Of a stretch of 34,770 nt of DNA, positions 10,156 to 18,330 are shown one piece after another. The position numbers and the translations under genes were made by a program. Position 1 is the stretch's first letter. Each line of letters starts with the position of its first letter. The stretch is from an uncultured Psychroflexus sp. GTDB taxonomy: Bacteria > Bacteroidota > Bacteroidia > Flavobacteriales > Flavobacteriaceae. The notes under the pieces were generated by a model. That model was given only the letters and a program-made list of their open reading frames with translations, was not told the DNA's origin and made no database searches. Where the stretch lies: positions 1-34,770 of the forward strand of contig CAJXVZ010000033.1 in NCBI GenBank assembly GCA_913062845.1, given 5' to 3'.

Positions 10156-10174
10156 AAGTGTAAATAATACACTT
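10156..10174. promoter_or_regulatory. Palindromic operator O1 of the arabinose regulon
   Basis: AAGTGTAAATAATACACTT is a perfect 6+6 inverted repeat with a 7-bp AT-only centre; counting the inner A/T pair gives seven paired bases per arm. The same AAGTGT-N7-ACACTT pattern occurs ahead of araB (27766). It lies 15 bp upstream of a -7 element and covers the -33 position, so a dimeric regulator bound here would either block RNA polymerase or replace the missing -33 contact. An AraR-type regulator of Bacteroidota is a candidate, but none is encoded in the window. Confidence 0.8.
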
Positions 10175-10189
10175 GTATATTTAACAATT

Positions 10190-10197
10190 TATATTTC
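10190..10197 (+). promoter_or_regulatory. -7 promoter element of the arabinan-degradation block
   Basis: TATATTTC matches seven of eight positions of TAnnTTTG and lies 36 nt before the ATG at 10233. No TTTG is found 19-21 bp upstream; operator O1 occupies that place. The araB promoter shows the same geometry. Confidence 0.65.
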
Positions 10198-10232
10198 AAA
10201 CAATTACACTAATTTTTTATCATTTGTGAATC

Positions 10233-11786
10233 ATGAATAAAGTAAAACCGATCAATTTATCACTGGTAGTTGTACTACTTACGATAACGTTTTCTTTGAA
10301 TGGTCAAACCACTTCAGTAGAAATAAAGTCAAGTGCTGATGCTCCGGTCATTAGCAAACACATTTATGGACATTTTGCAGAACACCTTGGCCGATGTATT
10401 TATGGCGGGCTATATGTTGGTGAGGACAGTAAAATTCCAAACAAAGACGGCGTTAGGCAAGATATTATTGATGCTTTGATCGAATTAAAAATCCCAAACC
10501 TTAGGTGGCCAGGTGGGTGCTTTGCAGATACTTACCACTGGAAAGATGGTGTAGGCCCTAAGGAAGACAGGCCTTCTATGGTTAATAAATGGTGGGGAAA
10601 TGTTGTTGAAGACAACAGCTTTGGAACACACGACTTTCTTAATCTCTGCGAAGTTCTTGATGCAGAGCCCTATTTAGCTGCAAATGTAGGAAGCAGTACG
10701 GTTCAAGAGTTTACAGAATACATTCAATACGTTACAAGAGAAGAAGGTGTTCCCATGTCAGATTACCGAATCGAAAATGGAAGAAAAGAACCCTGGAATG
10801 TAAAATTTTGGGGAGTTGGAAATGAAATGTGGGGTTGTGGCGGTCACATGAGACCCGAACACTATGCTGATATTTACAGACAATACGCCACTTTTATGAC
10901 CGATTGGTCTAACAGTGATGATTTTTACAGAATAGCATCGGGTGCCAATGTCGACGATTACAACTGGACTGAAGTTCTTATGCGTGAGATTCCTAAAAAC
11001 TTAATTGAAGGTGTAGCTCTTCACTCCTATTCTTTTGTAGAATGGAATGACAAAGGTTCCGCTAAGGATTTCACTGAAGAGCAATATTTTTCTACCATGA
11101 AAACGGCATTAAGAATGGATGAACTCATCAGAAATCATACGGCTATCATGGATAAATACGACCCTAACAAAAGAGTTGACTTGATAGTTGATGAATGGGG
11201 TGGATGGTATCAGGTAGAGGAAGGTACCAATCCTGGATTTTTGTACCAGCAGAATACAATGCGCGACGCCATGATTGCCGGAACTACACTTAATATTTTT
11301 AATAATCATTCTGATCGGGTTAAAATGGCCAATTTAGCACAAACAGTAAATGTTCTGCAGGCCGTTATTCTCACACAGGATGAAAAAATGTTGCTTACGC
11401 CTACTTACCACGTCATGAGGATGTATAATGTTCATCAGGATGCCAAACTATTGCCCGTAGAGTTTACATCACCATTGTATGTCCATAACGGTGAAGCTCT
11501 TCCTGCGCTTTCGGTATCGGCCTCGGAAGACAATTCTGGAAACAAACATTTCTCTTTAGTGAATATTGACGCAAAAAAAGAACACGAGATAGAATTAAAC
11601 GTAGATGGTTTAAAACTAAAAAATGCGGTAGCTCAAATCTTAACCTCTAAGCGTGTGCAAGACCATAATACTTTCGATAATCCCGAAAAAGTAAAGCCAA
11701 TCGAATTTAAAGATTTTAAACTCAAAAACGGAAAATTGACATTAACATTGCCTCCTTTTTCAGTGGTAGTAGTTGAAGCTAAATAA
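10233..11786 (+). CDS. GH51 alpha-L-arabinofuranosidase, secreted
   Basis: This 517-residue retaining glycosidase should remove terminal alpha-L-arabinofuranose from arabinan or arabinose-containing side chains. A signal peptide (residues 1-25, ending SLNGQ) sends it to the periplasm or outside. The GH51 (beta/alpha)8 domain shows HFAEHLGRCIYGGLYVGEDS near 47, NLRWPGGCFADTYHW near 89, the acid/base motif GVGNEMWG (Glu198) and the nucleophile motif VDEWGGW (Glu321). The C-terminal all-beta domain ends TLTLPPFSVVVVEAK. Length matches short GH51 enzymes without the N-terminal CBM-like domain, unlike the second GH51 at 25746. It is the first gene after operator O1 and is followed 17 bp later by a GH43 gene. 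Confidence 0.95.
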   Translation: MNKVKPINLSLVVVLLTITFSLNGQTTSVEIKSSADAPVISKHIYGHFAEHLGRCIYGGLYVGEDSKIPNKDGVRQDIIDALIELKIPNLRWPGGCFADTYHWKDGVGPKEDRPSMVNKWWGNVVEDNSFGTHDFLNLCEVLDAEPYLAANVGSSTVQEFTEYIQYVTREEGVPMSDYRIENGRKEPWNVKFWGVGNEMWGCGGHMRPEHYADIYRQYATFMTDWSNSDDFYRIASGANVDDYNWTEVLMREIPKNLIEGVALHSYSFVEWNDKGSAKDFTEEQYFSTMKTALRMDELIRNHTAIMDKYDPNKRVDLIVDEWGGWYQVEEGTNPGFLYQQNTMRDAMIAGTTLNIFNNHSDRVKMANLAQTVNVLQAVILTQDEKMLLTPTYHVMRMYNVHQDAKLLPVEFTSPLYVHNGEALPALSVSASEDNSGNKHFSLVNIDAKKEHEIELNVDGLKLKNAVAQILTSKRVQDHNTFDNPEKVKPIEFKDFKLKNGKLTLTLPPFSVVVVEAK

Positions 11787-11803
11787 AATTTTAAAACTTG
11801 AAG

Positions 11804-13411
11804 ATGATGAAAAAAAGATGGATTAAAACAATTATGATTTTATGTTTGTTAGCTGGGTTTTCAGCTTGCTCTGAGGATGATTCAGACGTTACAAACATAA
11901 CAGAAGAACCGGACCCGACAGATCCTACAGAACCAGGCGATACATTCCCTGGACCAACTTATGCGGATAACTACACCAATATTGCCGGATGGGCTAACAG
12001 AAGTCAATGGAATCTGGCAAATGTACATGACCCAACAGTCGTAAAACAAGGGGAGTATTTTTACATGTACCAAACCAATGCTTCCTATGGTAATGCACAC
12101 GAAGGAAATGGAAACTTCCACGCAAGGCGATCTAAAGATTTAGTCAATTGGGAATATTTAGGCTCTACAATGGACCAGGCGCCTGAATGGATTAAACAAA
12201 AACTTAATGAAAAACGTGCTGATGAAGGCAGACCGCCAATACAAAACCCAAATTATGGGTATTGGGCACCAGCTGTTGTTCAGGTTGGAAACGTATATAG
12301 AATGTACTACAGCATTGTCATCTTAGACCTGATTGAAGGTAATGACAATTGCGCATCCTGGAACGAAGAATCCTACATCGGCCTGATGGAATCTACGGAT
12401 TTGGCCTCCAATGTATGGGAAGACAAAGGCATGGTAATCACACAAATCCCTGATGGTATAGAGGACCTTTACCGAGACAGCTGTAACGATTGGAGTGCAT
12501 ATTATAAATTCAATGCCATAGATCCAAGTGTTATAGTAACACCTGAAGGTGAACACTGGATGATATACGGTTCATGGCACACAGGTATTGCAGCAGTTGA
12601 ACTCGACCCAAATACAGGAAAACCTTTTCAACTCAACACGGAAGAAGATTACGGGGTTCGTATTACAGCACGTGGTAACATCAATACCAACAGATGGCAA
12701 GGACTTGAAGCTCCTGAAATCGTTTATAATCCGGACACTGGATATTATTATCTGTTTTTAGCATACGACGAACTTTCTGTCGCTTACAATACACGTGTTG
12801 CACGATCAACAAATATTTTAGGCCCTTACGTAGGAATCGATGGTCAAAATGTAACAGAAGGTGCTGAAGCCTGGCCAATGCTTACACACCCTTACCAGTT
12901 TAATAACCACACTGGTTGGGTTGGAATTTCACATTGTACAATATTTGAAGATCCGGATACCGGAAAATGGTATTATTCCTCTCAGGGAAGATTACCTGAA
13001 AATGTACCTGGGATAAATGCTTCTAATGCAGTAATGATGGGTCATGTGAGAGAAGTAGAATGGACATCGGACGGTTGGCCTGTTGTCGCACCGGAACGAT
13101 ATGCCGGTGTGCCTGAAACAGAAATCACCGAAGAAGATATTGTAGGAATCTGGGAACAAATAACAATGGATTACCAATACCAAGTCATGCAGACTTCAGA
13201 AAATGTAGTATTCAATGCAAATGGAACACTTGGCGGAAGTATGGGTGGCACATGGTCTCTTGACCCATCAACCAATACGTTAACCATCAATGGTAACGAA
13301 TGTAAATTGTTAGATGCATGGGATTGGGAAGCGTCACCAAGAAAAGTGACCATTTCTTATTCAGGATTAACCACTGAAGGAAGACCAATTTGGGCCAAGA
13401 AAGTTCAATAA
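11804..13411 (+). CDS. GH43 endo-arabinanase-like surface lipoprotein with C-terminal lipocalin-like domain
   Basis: I prefer ATG 11804 over an in-frame TTG at 11798. The 535-residue protein begins with a lipoprotein signal ending LLAGFSAC (Cys22). The mature start SEDDSD closely resembles the acidic lipoprotein export signal that sends Bacteroidota lipoproteins to the cell surface. A Pro/Thr linker leads into a GH43 five-bladed propeller: VHDPTVVKQGEYFYMYQ (Asp76, general base), NAIDPSVIV (Asp240, pKa modulator) and QGLEAPEIVYN (Glu302, general acid). After about residue 440 a beta-rich domain (VGIWEQI, then GGTWSLDPSTNTLTING) matches the GH43 C-terminal domain of endo-acting enzymes. The likely reaction is inverting internal cleavage of alpha-1,5-arabinan at the cell surface. 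Exact specificity is inferred. Confidence 0.9.
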   Translation: MMKKRWIKTIMILCLLAGFSACSEDDSDVTNITEEPDPTDPTEPGDTFPGPTYADNYTNIAGWANRSQWNLANVHDPTVVKQGEYFYMYQTNASYGNAHEGNGNFHARRSKDLVNWEYLGSTMDQAPEWIKQKLNEKRADEGRPPIQNPNYGYWAPAVVQVGNVYRMYYSIVILDLIEGNDNCASWNEESYIGLMESTDLASNVWEDKGMVITQIPDGIEDLYRDSCNDWSAYYKFNAIDPSVIVTPEGEHWMIYGSWHTGIAAVELDPNTGKPFQLNTEEDYGVRITARGNINTNRWQGLEAPEIVYNPDTGYYYLFLAYDELSVAYNTRVARSTNILGPYVGIDGQNVTEGAEAWPMLTHPYQFNNHTGWVGISHCTIFEDPDTGKWYYSSQGRLPENVPGINASNAVMMGHVREVEWTSDGWPVVAPERYAGVPETEITEEDIVGIWEQITMDYQYQVMQTSENVVFNANGTLGGSMGGTWSLDPSTNTLTINGNECKLLDAWDWEASPRKVTISYSGLTTEGRPIWAKKVQ

Positions 13412-13434
13412 GTTATCTATTAAAACCTAAACAA

Positions 13435-14424
13435 ATGCAGAGATTATTCATGTTTTGTGTATTGCCGTTCTTTATTTCATGCCAGGACATGAATAATAGT
13501 GTGGATAAACCTGTTGAAAGTAAAGAGACAAAAGAGCTGTCTATAAACAACCCTGTCATAACAGATGTCTTTACAGCAGATCCGGCGGCTATTGTGCATA
13601 ACGATACTGTTTTTCTTTACACTGGTCACGATATTGCTCCGAACGATTTCAACTTTTATAAAATGGAAGACTGGCTCGTCTTTTCGTCCACCAATATGGT
13701 CGACTGGAAATCTTATCCGGTGCCACTTAAAGTCGATGACTTTAAATGGGCAAAAGCCGACGCCTGGGCTGCTGAGGTGATAGAAAAAGACGGTAAATTC
13801 TTCTGGTATGTCAGTGTGGAACACGACGATACCAAGCCCGGAAAAGCAATCGGTGTAGCAGTATCCGATAGCCCAACCGGACCTTTTGAAGATGCTTTAG
13901 GAAAAGCCCTCATTACAAACGACATGACAACAGCTACGAATATCCGCTGGGACGACATCGATCCATCTGTTTTTATAGATGACGATGGACAGGCGTACTT
14001 GTTCTGGGGAAATACGGTGTGTTACTATGCCAAGCTAAAAGACAACATGATCGAGCTGGATGGAGAGATCAAGACCATCGATTTACCAAATTTTACAGAA
14101 GCGCCGTGGATTCATAAAAAAGGAGACAATTACTACCTGTCTTACGCGTATCAGTTTCCGGAAAAAACAGCCTATGCCATGAGCAAATCGATCGAAGGTC
14201 CGTGGGAATACAAAGGTATTTTAAATGAAGTGGCAGGAAACTCCAACACCAACCATCAGGCCATCATCGAATACAAAGGTAAAGACTATTTTATCTACCA
14301 CACCGGAGGAATTCAGCCTAATGGCGGAAGTTTCAGACGCTCCGTCTGTATCGATGAATTAAATTACAACGAAGACGGAACACTTCAACGGGTCATAATG
14401 ACCTCAGAAGGGATTCAAAAATAA
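13435..14424 (+). CDS. GH43 arabinofuranosidase/xylosidase-type lipoprotein
   Basis: The start is placed at ATG 13435, where the lipoprotein signal MQRLFMFCVLPFFISC begins (lipid Cys16). An open frame reaching TTG 13390 would overlap the previous gene and spoil the signal. The 329-residue product is a single-domain GH43 protein with TADPAAIVHNDTVFLYTGHD (Asp49), DDIDPSVFIDDDG (Asp176) and NFTEAPWIHKKGDNYYLSYAY (Glu222). It resembles exo-acting alpha-L-arabinofuranosidase or beta-xylosidase branches of GH43 more than the endo-arabinanase branch of its neighbours. The residues after the cysteine (QDMNN) lack an acidic surface-export run, so a periplasmic membrane-anchored enzyme is likely. It lies 23 bp after one GH43 gene and 7 bp before another. 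Confidence 0.9.
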   Translation: MQRLFMFCVLPFFISCQDMNNSVDKPVESKETKELSINNPVITDVFTADPAAIVHNDTVFLYTGHDIAPNDFNFYKMEDWLVFSSTNMVDWKSYPVPLKVDDFKWAKADAWAAEVIEKDGKFFWYVSVEHDDTKPGKAIGVAVSDSPTGPFEDALGKALITNDMTTATNIRWDDIDPSVFIDDDGQAYLFWGNTVCYYAKLKDNMIELDGEIKTIDLPNFTEAPWIHKKGDNYYLSYAYQFPEKTAYAMSKSIEGPWEYKGILNEVAGNSNTNHQAIIEYKGKDYFIYHTGGIQPNGGSFRRSVCIDELNYNEDGTLQRVIMTSEGIQK

Positions 14425-14431
14425 TACTACC

Positions 14432-15418
14432 ATGAAAACAAAAATCACCACTTTTTTTTTCTCCTTACTATTCGTTTCAGCATTAGGAATTGCCCAAACC
14501 GATAAGCCCATCACACACGATCCGGTTGTTGCTAAACAGGGCGACACCTATTATTTGTTTTGCACTGGACCGGGTATTACCAGTTTTACCTCAAAAGATC
14601 TAAAGACCTGGACAAAAGCCGATCCCGTCTTCGAAGAAAGTCCAAAATGGGCAAAAGATGTGGCGCCGGGGTTCAATGGCCACATTTGGGCACCGGACAT
14701 TATTTACCGCAACGGGAAATACCATTTATACTATTCCATTTCTGCTTTTGGTAAAAATACTTCTGCTATTGGGCTGGTTACCAATTCAACTTTAAATCCT
14801 GAGGACGATAACTACAGATGGGAGGACCAGGGTCCGGTTATCCAATCGGTACCAAACCGGGACTTGTGGAATGCTATAGATCCTAATATTATTGTAGACG
14901 AAGAAGGGACACCATGGATGTCTTTCGGGTCATTCTGGACCGGACTCAAATTGGTAAAGCTTAACGAAGACATGGATGCACCAGCCGAGCCGCAGGAATG
15001 GTACCCTATTGCCAAAAGAGACCGTGGTGAAAATATTCCTGATGCCGATGCCGGAAGAGCTGCACTGGAAGGTCCTTTCATTTTTAAAAAAGGCGATTAT
15101 TATTACCAGTTCTTATCATGGGATTACTGCTGTAGAGGTGAAAACTCCACTTACAAACTGGTCGTTGGCCGTTCCAAAGATGTGAAAGGGCCTTATGTGG
15201 ATAAAGAAGGACAAAAACTGACAGAAGGCGGCGGAAGCCTTGTCATTGAAGGAAACGAAAACTGGTACGGTGTAGGCCATAACAGTGTGTTTACGTTCGA
15301 TGGAAAGGATTACACATTTATGCATGGCTATGATGCCAGCGACAGAGGTCTTCCAAAACTCATCGTTAAAGAGGTCAATTGGGAAAATGGCTGGCCTGTT
15401 GTTGAACCTATGGATTAA
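14432..15418 (+). CDS. GH43 arabinan endo-1,5-alpha-L-arabinosidase (GH43_5-like), copy A
   Basis: This 328-residue exported enzyme has a signal peptide ending SALGIAQ (residues 1-22). The five-bladed GH43 domain shows ITHDPVVAKQGDTYYLFCTG (Asp30), HIWAPDIIYRNGKYHLYYS, WNAIDPNIIVDEEGTPWMSFG (Asp150) and AALEGPFIFKKGDYYY (Glu213). FLSWDYCCRG is a hallmark of the arabinanase subfamily. It should hydrolyse alpha-1,5-L-arabinan or long arabino-oligosaccharides by inversion. The next gene is a clear paralogue with the same motif order, so the pair arose by tandem duplication. Confidence 0.92.
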   Translation: MKTKITTFFFSLLFVSALGIAQTDKPITHDPVVAKQGDTYYLFCTGPGITSFTSKDLKTWTKADPVFEESPKWAKDVAPGFNGHIWAPDIIYRNGKYHLYYSISAFGKNTSAIGLVTNSTLNPEDDNYRWEDQGPVIQSVPNRDLWNAIDPNIIVDEEGTPWMSFGSFWTGLKLVKLNEDMDAPAEPQEWYPIAKRDRGENIPDADAGRAALEGPFIFKKGDYYYQFLSWDYCCRGENSTYKLVVGRSKDVKGPYVDKEGQKLTEGGGSLVIEGNENWYGVGHNSVFTFDGKDYTFMHGYDASDRGLPKLIVKEVNWENGWPVVEPMD

Positions 15419-15459
15419 TCTTACTGTTTTATACTTGATTAAATGCATTCTAAAAACTA

Positions 15460-16464
15460 ATGAAAATTTTTAGCTTATACATACTGCTCTTTTGTGGAAT
15501 ATGCAGTTTGGCTCAATCCAACAGAAAACCGGACGATTCTAAAGGTTTTGTGGCTCATGATCCTGTTATGATCAAAGAAGGAGAGAACTTTTATGTGTTT
15601 ACCACAGGTGGAGGCATGGCTAAAAGCACCGATCTTGAAAACTGGGAACGTATAGATCCTGTACCAACAGAGTTGGACTGGGTGACAAAAGACATTATCC
15701 CGGACTATCGTGGGCGCGGTTACTGGGCGCCGGATATTCAATACCTAGATGGCACCTATTATTTGTATTATTCGCCTTCAGCCTTTGCAAAAAACACTTC
15801 AGCAATAGGTGTCATGACCAATAAAACCTTAGATCAGAACAGTCCTGATTATGAGTGGGTAGACCATGGTATGATTCTGCAATCCATCCCCGGCAGAGAC
15901 TTCTGGAACGCCATAGATGCAAATGTGTACTTTGATCGCAAATGGGATGGCGAGGTCACTGGCTGGCTGTCGTTTGGCTCATTTTGGGGTGGCTTAAAGC
16001 TTGTAAAGCTGGATTCCACCATGAAAGCTCTGGCAGAACCTCAGGAATGGTATACCATCGCCAAACAGGAAAGAACCTTTGGCATGCCGGACACAGACCC
16101 GGGTGATGGCACCATAGAAGCACCGTTTATTTACAAAAGGCATCAATATTATTACCTGTTCATCTCAACCGGTTATTGCTGCAGAGGATTAGACAGTACT
16201 TACAAAGTGTTGGTCGGGCGTTCTCGCGACATCAGAGGACCTTACTTCGACAAGGAAGGCAAAACCCTCTATGCCGGTGGCGGTACTTTTGTGGCTGGTG
16301 AAACCGAAAAATATGCAGGAATTGGGCATTGCTCCGTTTACGATTTTGATGGGCAGACCTATTTTGTCGCGCATGGCTACGACAAAGAAGACAACGGCCG
16401 ATCGAAACTGGTTGTGAAACCCATTGAATGGGACAGAGCTGAATGGCCAACTGTAAAATTTTAA
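15460..16464 (+). CDS. GH43 arabinan endo-1,5-alpha-L-arabinosidase (GH43_5-like), copy B
   Basis: This 334-residue paralogue of the preceding gene has a signal peptide ending CSLAQ (residues 1-19). Motifs are VAHDPVMIKEGENFYVFTTG (Asp34), YWAPDIQYLDGTYYLYYSPS, WNAIDANVYFD (Asp153) and GTIEAPFIYKRHQYYYLF (Glu220), plus STGYCCRG and TYKVLVGRSRDIRGPYFDKEG shared with copy A. All three catalytic acids are kept. It differs from copy A by an insertion (RKWDGEVTG) after the second acid and by Ala for Pro next to Asp153, close to the active site. This suggests divergence towards a different chain length or branch pattern. It lies 41 bp after copy A and 9 bp before the GH2 gene. Confidence 0.9.
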   Translation: MKIFSLYILLFCGICSLAQSNRKPDDSKGFVAHDPVMIKEGENFYVFTTGGGMAKSTDLENWERIDPVPTELDWVTKDIIPDYRGRGYWAPDIQYLDGTYYLYYSPSAFAKNTSAIGVMTNKTLDQNSPDYEWVDHGMILQSIPGRDFWNAIDANVYFDRKWDGEVTGWLSFGSFWGGLKLVKLDSTMKALAEPQEWYTIAKQERTFGMPDTDPGDGTIEAPFIYKRHQYYYLFISTGYCCRGLDSTYKVLVGRSRDIRGPYFDKEGKTLYAGGGTFVAGETEKYAGIGHCSVYDFDGQTYFVAHGYDKEDNGRSKLVVKPIEWDRAEWPTVKF

Positions 16465-16473
16465 GACAACTCA

Positions 16474-18327
16474 ATGAAAAATATCGACTTCCTCATAGCA
16501 TTCCTGTTTTACGTTCTTACTAGTGAAGCGCAGAATGAATTGCTAATGAACACCTTTGGAAGAAAAACCATTTCCCTAAACGGCACATGGCACTACATCA
16601 TCGATCCTTACGAAACCGGTTTTTATGACTACAGGTTTAAGGAACGGCCTGAAGGAGATCCGGGCGCCTATTGGAATAAACCCGTCATCAAAACCAACAA
16701 TGACTGGACCGAGCATAGCTTTAAAGAGCCCTACACCATTCAAGTACCCGGTGACTGGAACCATCAGGATCCGAAATTCTTATATTATGAAGGCACGGTC
16801 TGGTACCAGCGTACGTTCGACAAACCACAACTCAATGAAAACGAAGAAGTTCATCTCTACTTTGGGGCCGTCAATTATAAAGCCGATGTCTACCTGAACG
16901 GGAAAAAACTAGTCGTACACAAAGGTGGCTTTACACCGTTTAATTTTATAATTCCAAAGGGTTTACTTCAGGAAAAAGACAACAATTTAGTTGTACATGT
17001 CAACAACAACAGGCATCCGGATGATGTACCGACGGTGAATACCGACTGGTGGAATTACGGGGGCATCACCAGAGATGTAAAATTAGTCATTACTTCTAAA
17101 CAGCACATCCGGCAATACCATTTGCAATTGGATCCGGAGCAGGACATTGCAAAAGCCAAACGAAAAGGGAGATTTAAACTGAAAGGCTGGGTAAAATTCA
17201 ATACTGCAATTTCCGACCAGGAGCTCACTATTGAAATACCAGAAGTAAAATTTAAAGAAAGTGTTTCTGTTGAAGGAAATTCTCTTCAACTGGATTTCGA
17301 GGTTAAGAACATCGAATTATGGGATACCAAAAACCCGAAGTTATACGATGTCAATTTTAGCTTGAACAAAAACACAATTACGGACAAAATAGGCTTTAGA
17401 ACCGTAAAGGTTGAAGGCACCGACATTTTGCTTAATGGAGAAAAAACATTTCTTCGCGGCATATGCCTTCACGAAGAAATTGCCAAAGAGGAACGCCGAG
17501 CTTACAGCAAAACAGATGCAGAATACCTGTTAGGTCAAGTACAGGAATTGCATGCCAACATGGTCAGGCTGGCCCATTATCCGCATAACGAATACATGCC
17601 CAGAGTTGCTGATTCCTTGGGCATTATGTTATGGACAGAAATACCGGTGTACTGGACCATAAATTTCGATAAAAAAGAAGTCTTGGACAATGCCAAACAA
17701 CAGTTGAACGAAATGGTAAACAGAGACCGGAACCGGGCATCAATTGTGCTTTGGGGAGTTGGCAATGAAACGCCGGTAAGCGATAAACGAACGGAATTTA
17801 TGACAGCATTGGTCAAAGAAGCCAAAGCCTTAGACCAAACGCGTTTAGTCGCCGCTGCACTCGAAGTAGGGTACAATAAAGGAAAAAACCATGTAGACGA
17901 TCCGCTTGGAGAATTCACAGATATTGTCGCCTTAAATGAGTATTTAGGCTGGTATGTGTCAACGCCTGATGGATGCCGAACTGCAGAATGGAGTGTAAAA
18001 TACGATAAGCCCTTTTTTATCAGCGAAACCGGCGCAGGTGCGAAAGGCGGATTTCATGCCGACAAAACCAAGCGCTTCAGCGAAGAGTACCAACAATGGC
18101 TGTACGAGGAGCAAATCAACATGTTCAAAACAAAATTCCCTGAAAGTTTTAGCGGCCTGACCCCGTGGATATTATTCGATTTTAAATCGCCTAAACGAAA
18201 AAATCCAGTCTATCAGGAAAACTGGAACCGAAAAGGACTCATAGATGAAAAAGGTAATAAAAAATTAGCCTTTTATACCCTTCAGGCGTATTACAAAGAA
18301 CTTGAAGAATTAGAAAATAACAGGTAA
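16474..18327 (+). CDS. GH2 family exo-glycosidase, secreted
   Basis: This 617-residue retaining glycosidase has a signal peptide ending LTSEAQ (1-20). It has the GH2 layout: an N-terminal sugar-binding jelly roll (SLNGTWHYIIDPYE, then VPGDWNHQDPKFLYYEGTVWYQR), an Ig-like middle domain (about 210-310) and a (beta/alpha)8 domain. The catalytic acid/base motif is LWGVGNETPVS (Glu432) and the nucleophile motif is FFISETGAGA (Glu518). At about 600 residues it is the short beta-glucuronidase-like GH2 type, not the 1,000-residue LacZ type. In an arabinose locus it may remove galactose or arabinopyranose caps. The substrate cannot be read from sequence. Confidence 0.9.
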   Translation: MKNIDFLIAFLFYVLTSEAQNELLMNTFGRKTISLNGTWHYIIDPYETGFYDYRFKERPEGDPGAYWNKPVIKTNNDWTEHSFKEPYTIQVPGDWNHQDPKFLYYEGTVWYQRTFDKPQLNENEEVHLYFGAVNYKADVYLNGKKLVVHKGGFTPFNFIIPKGLLQEKDNNLVVHVNNNRHPDDVPTVNTDWWNYGGITRDVKLVITSKQHIRQYHLQLDPEQDIAKAKRKGRFKLKGWVKFNTAISDQELTIEIPEVKFKESVSVEGNSLQLDFEVKNIELWDTKNPKLYDVNFSLNKNTITDKIGFRTVKVEGTDILLNGEKTFLRGICLHEEIAKEERRAYSKTDAEYLLGQVQELHANMVRLAHYPHNEYMPRVADSLGIMLWTEIPVYWTINFDKKEVLDNAKQQLNEMVNRDRNRASIVLWGVGNETPVSDKRTEFMTALVKEAKALDQTRLVAAALEVGYNKGKNHVDDPLGEFTDIVALNEYLGWYVSTPDGCRTAEWSVKYDKPFFISETGAGAKGGFHADKTKRFSEEYQQWLYEEQINMFKTKFPESFSGLTPWILFDFKSPKRKNPVYQENWNRKGLIDEKGNKKLAFYTLQAYYKELEELENNR

Positions 18328-18330
18328 TTC

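Larger units (their letters stand above)
9846..10232. other. Divergent intergenic region between metallopeptidase and arabinose locus
   Basis: This AT-rich spacer holds no convincing ORF or RNA gene. The right half carries the palindromic operator and -7 element described separately. The left half holds a lone AAGTGT half-site at 9950-9955 without its partner. I find no good promoter match for the leftward metallopeptidase gene and no clear terminator hairpin. Confidence 0.6.

Noticed and set aside
13390-13434. In-frame upstream extension of the second GH43 gene from TTG 13390
   Set aside because: It overlaps the previous gene's end and puts 15 residues before a lipoprotein signal that begins cleanly at ATG 13435.
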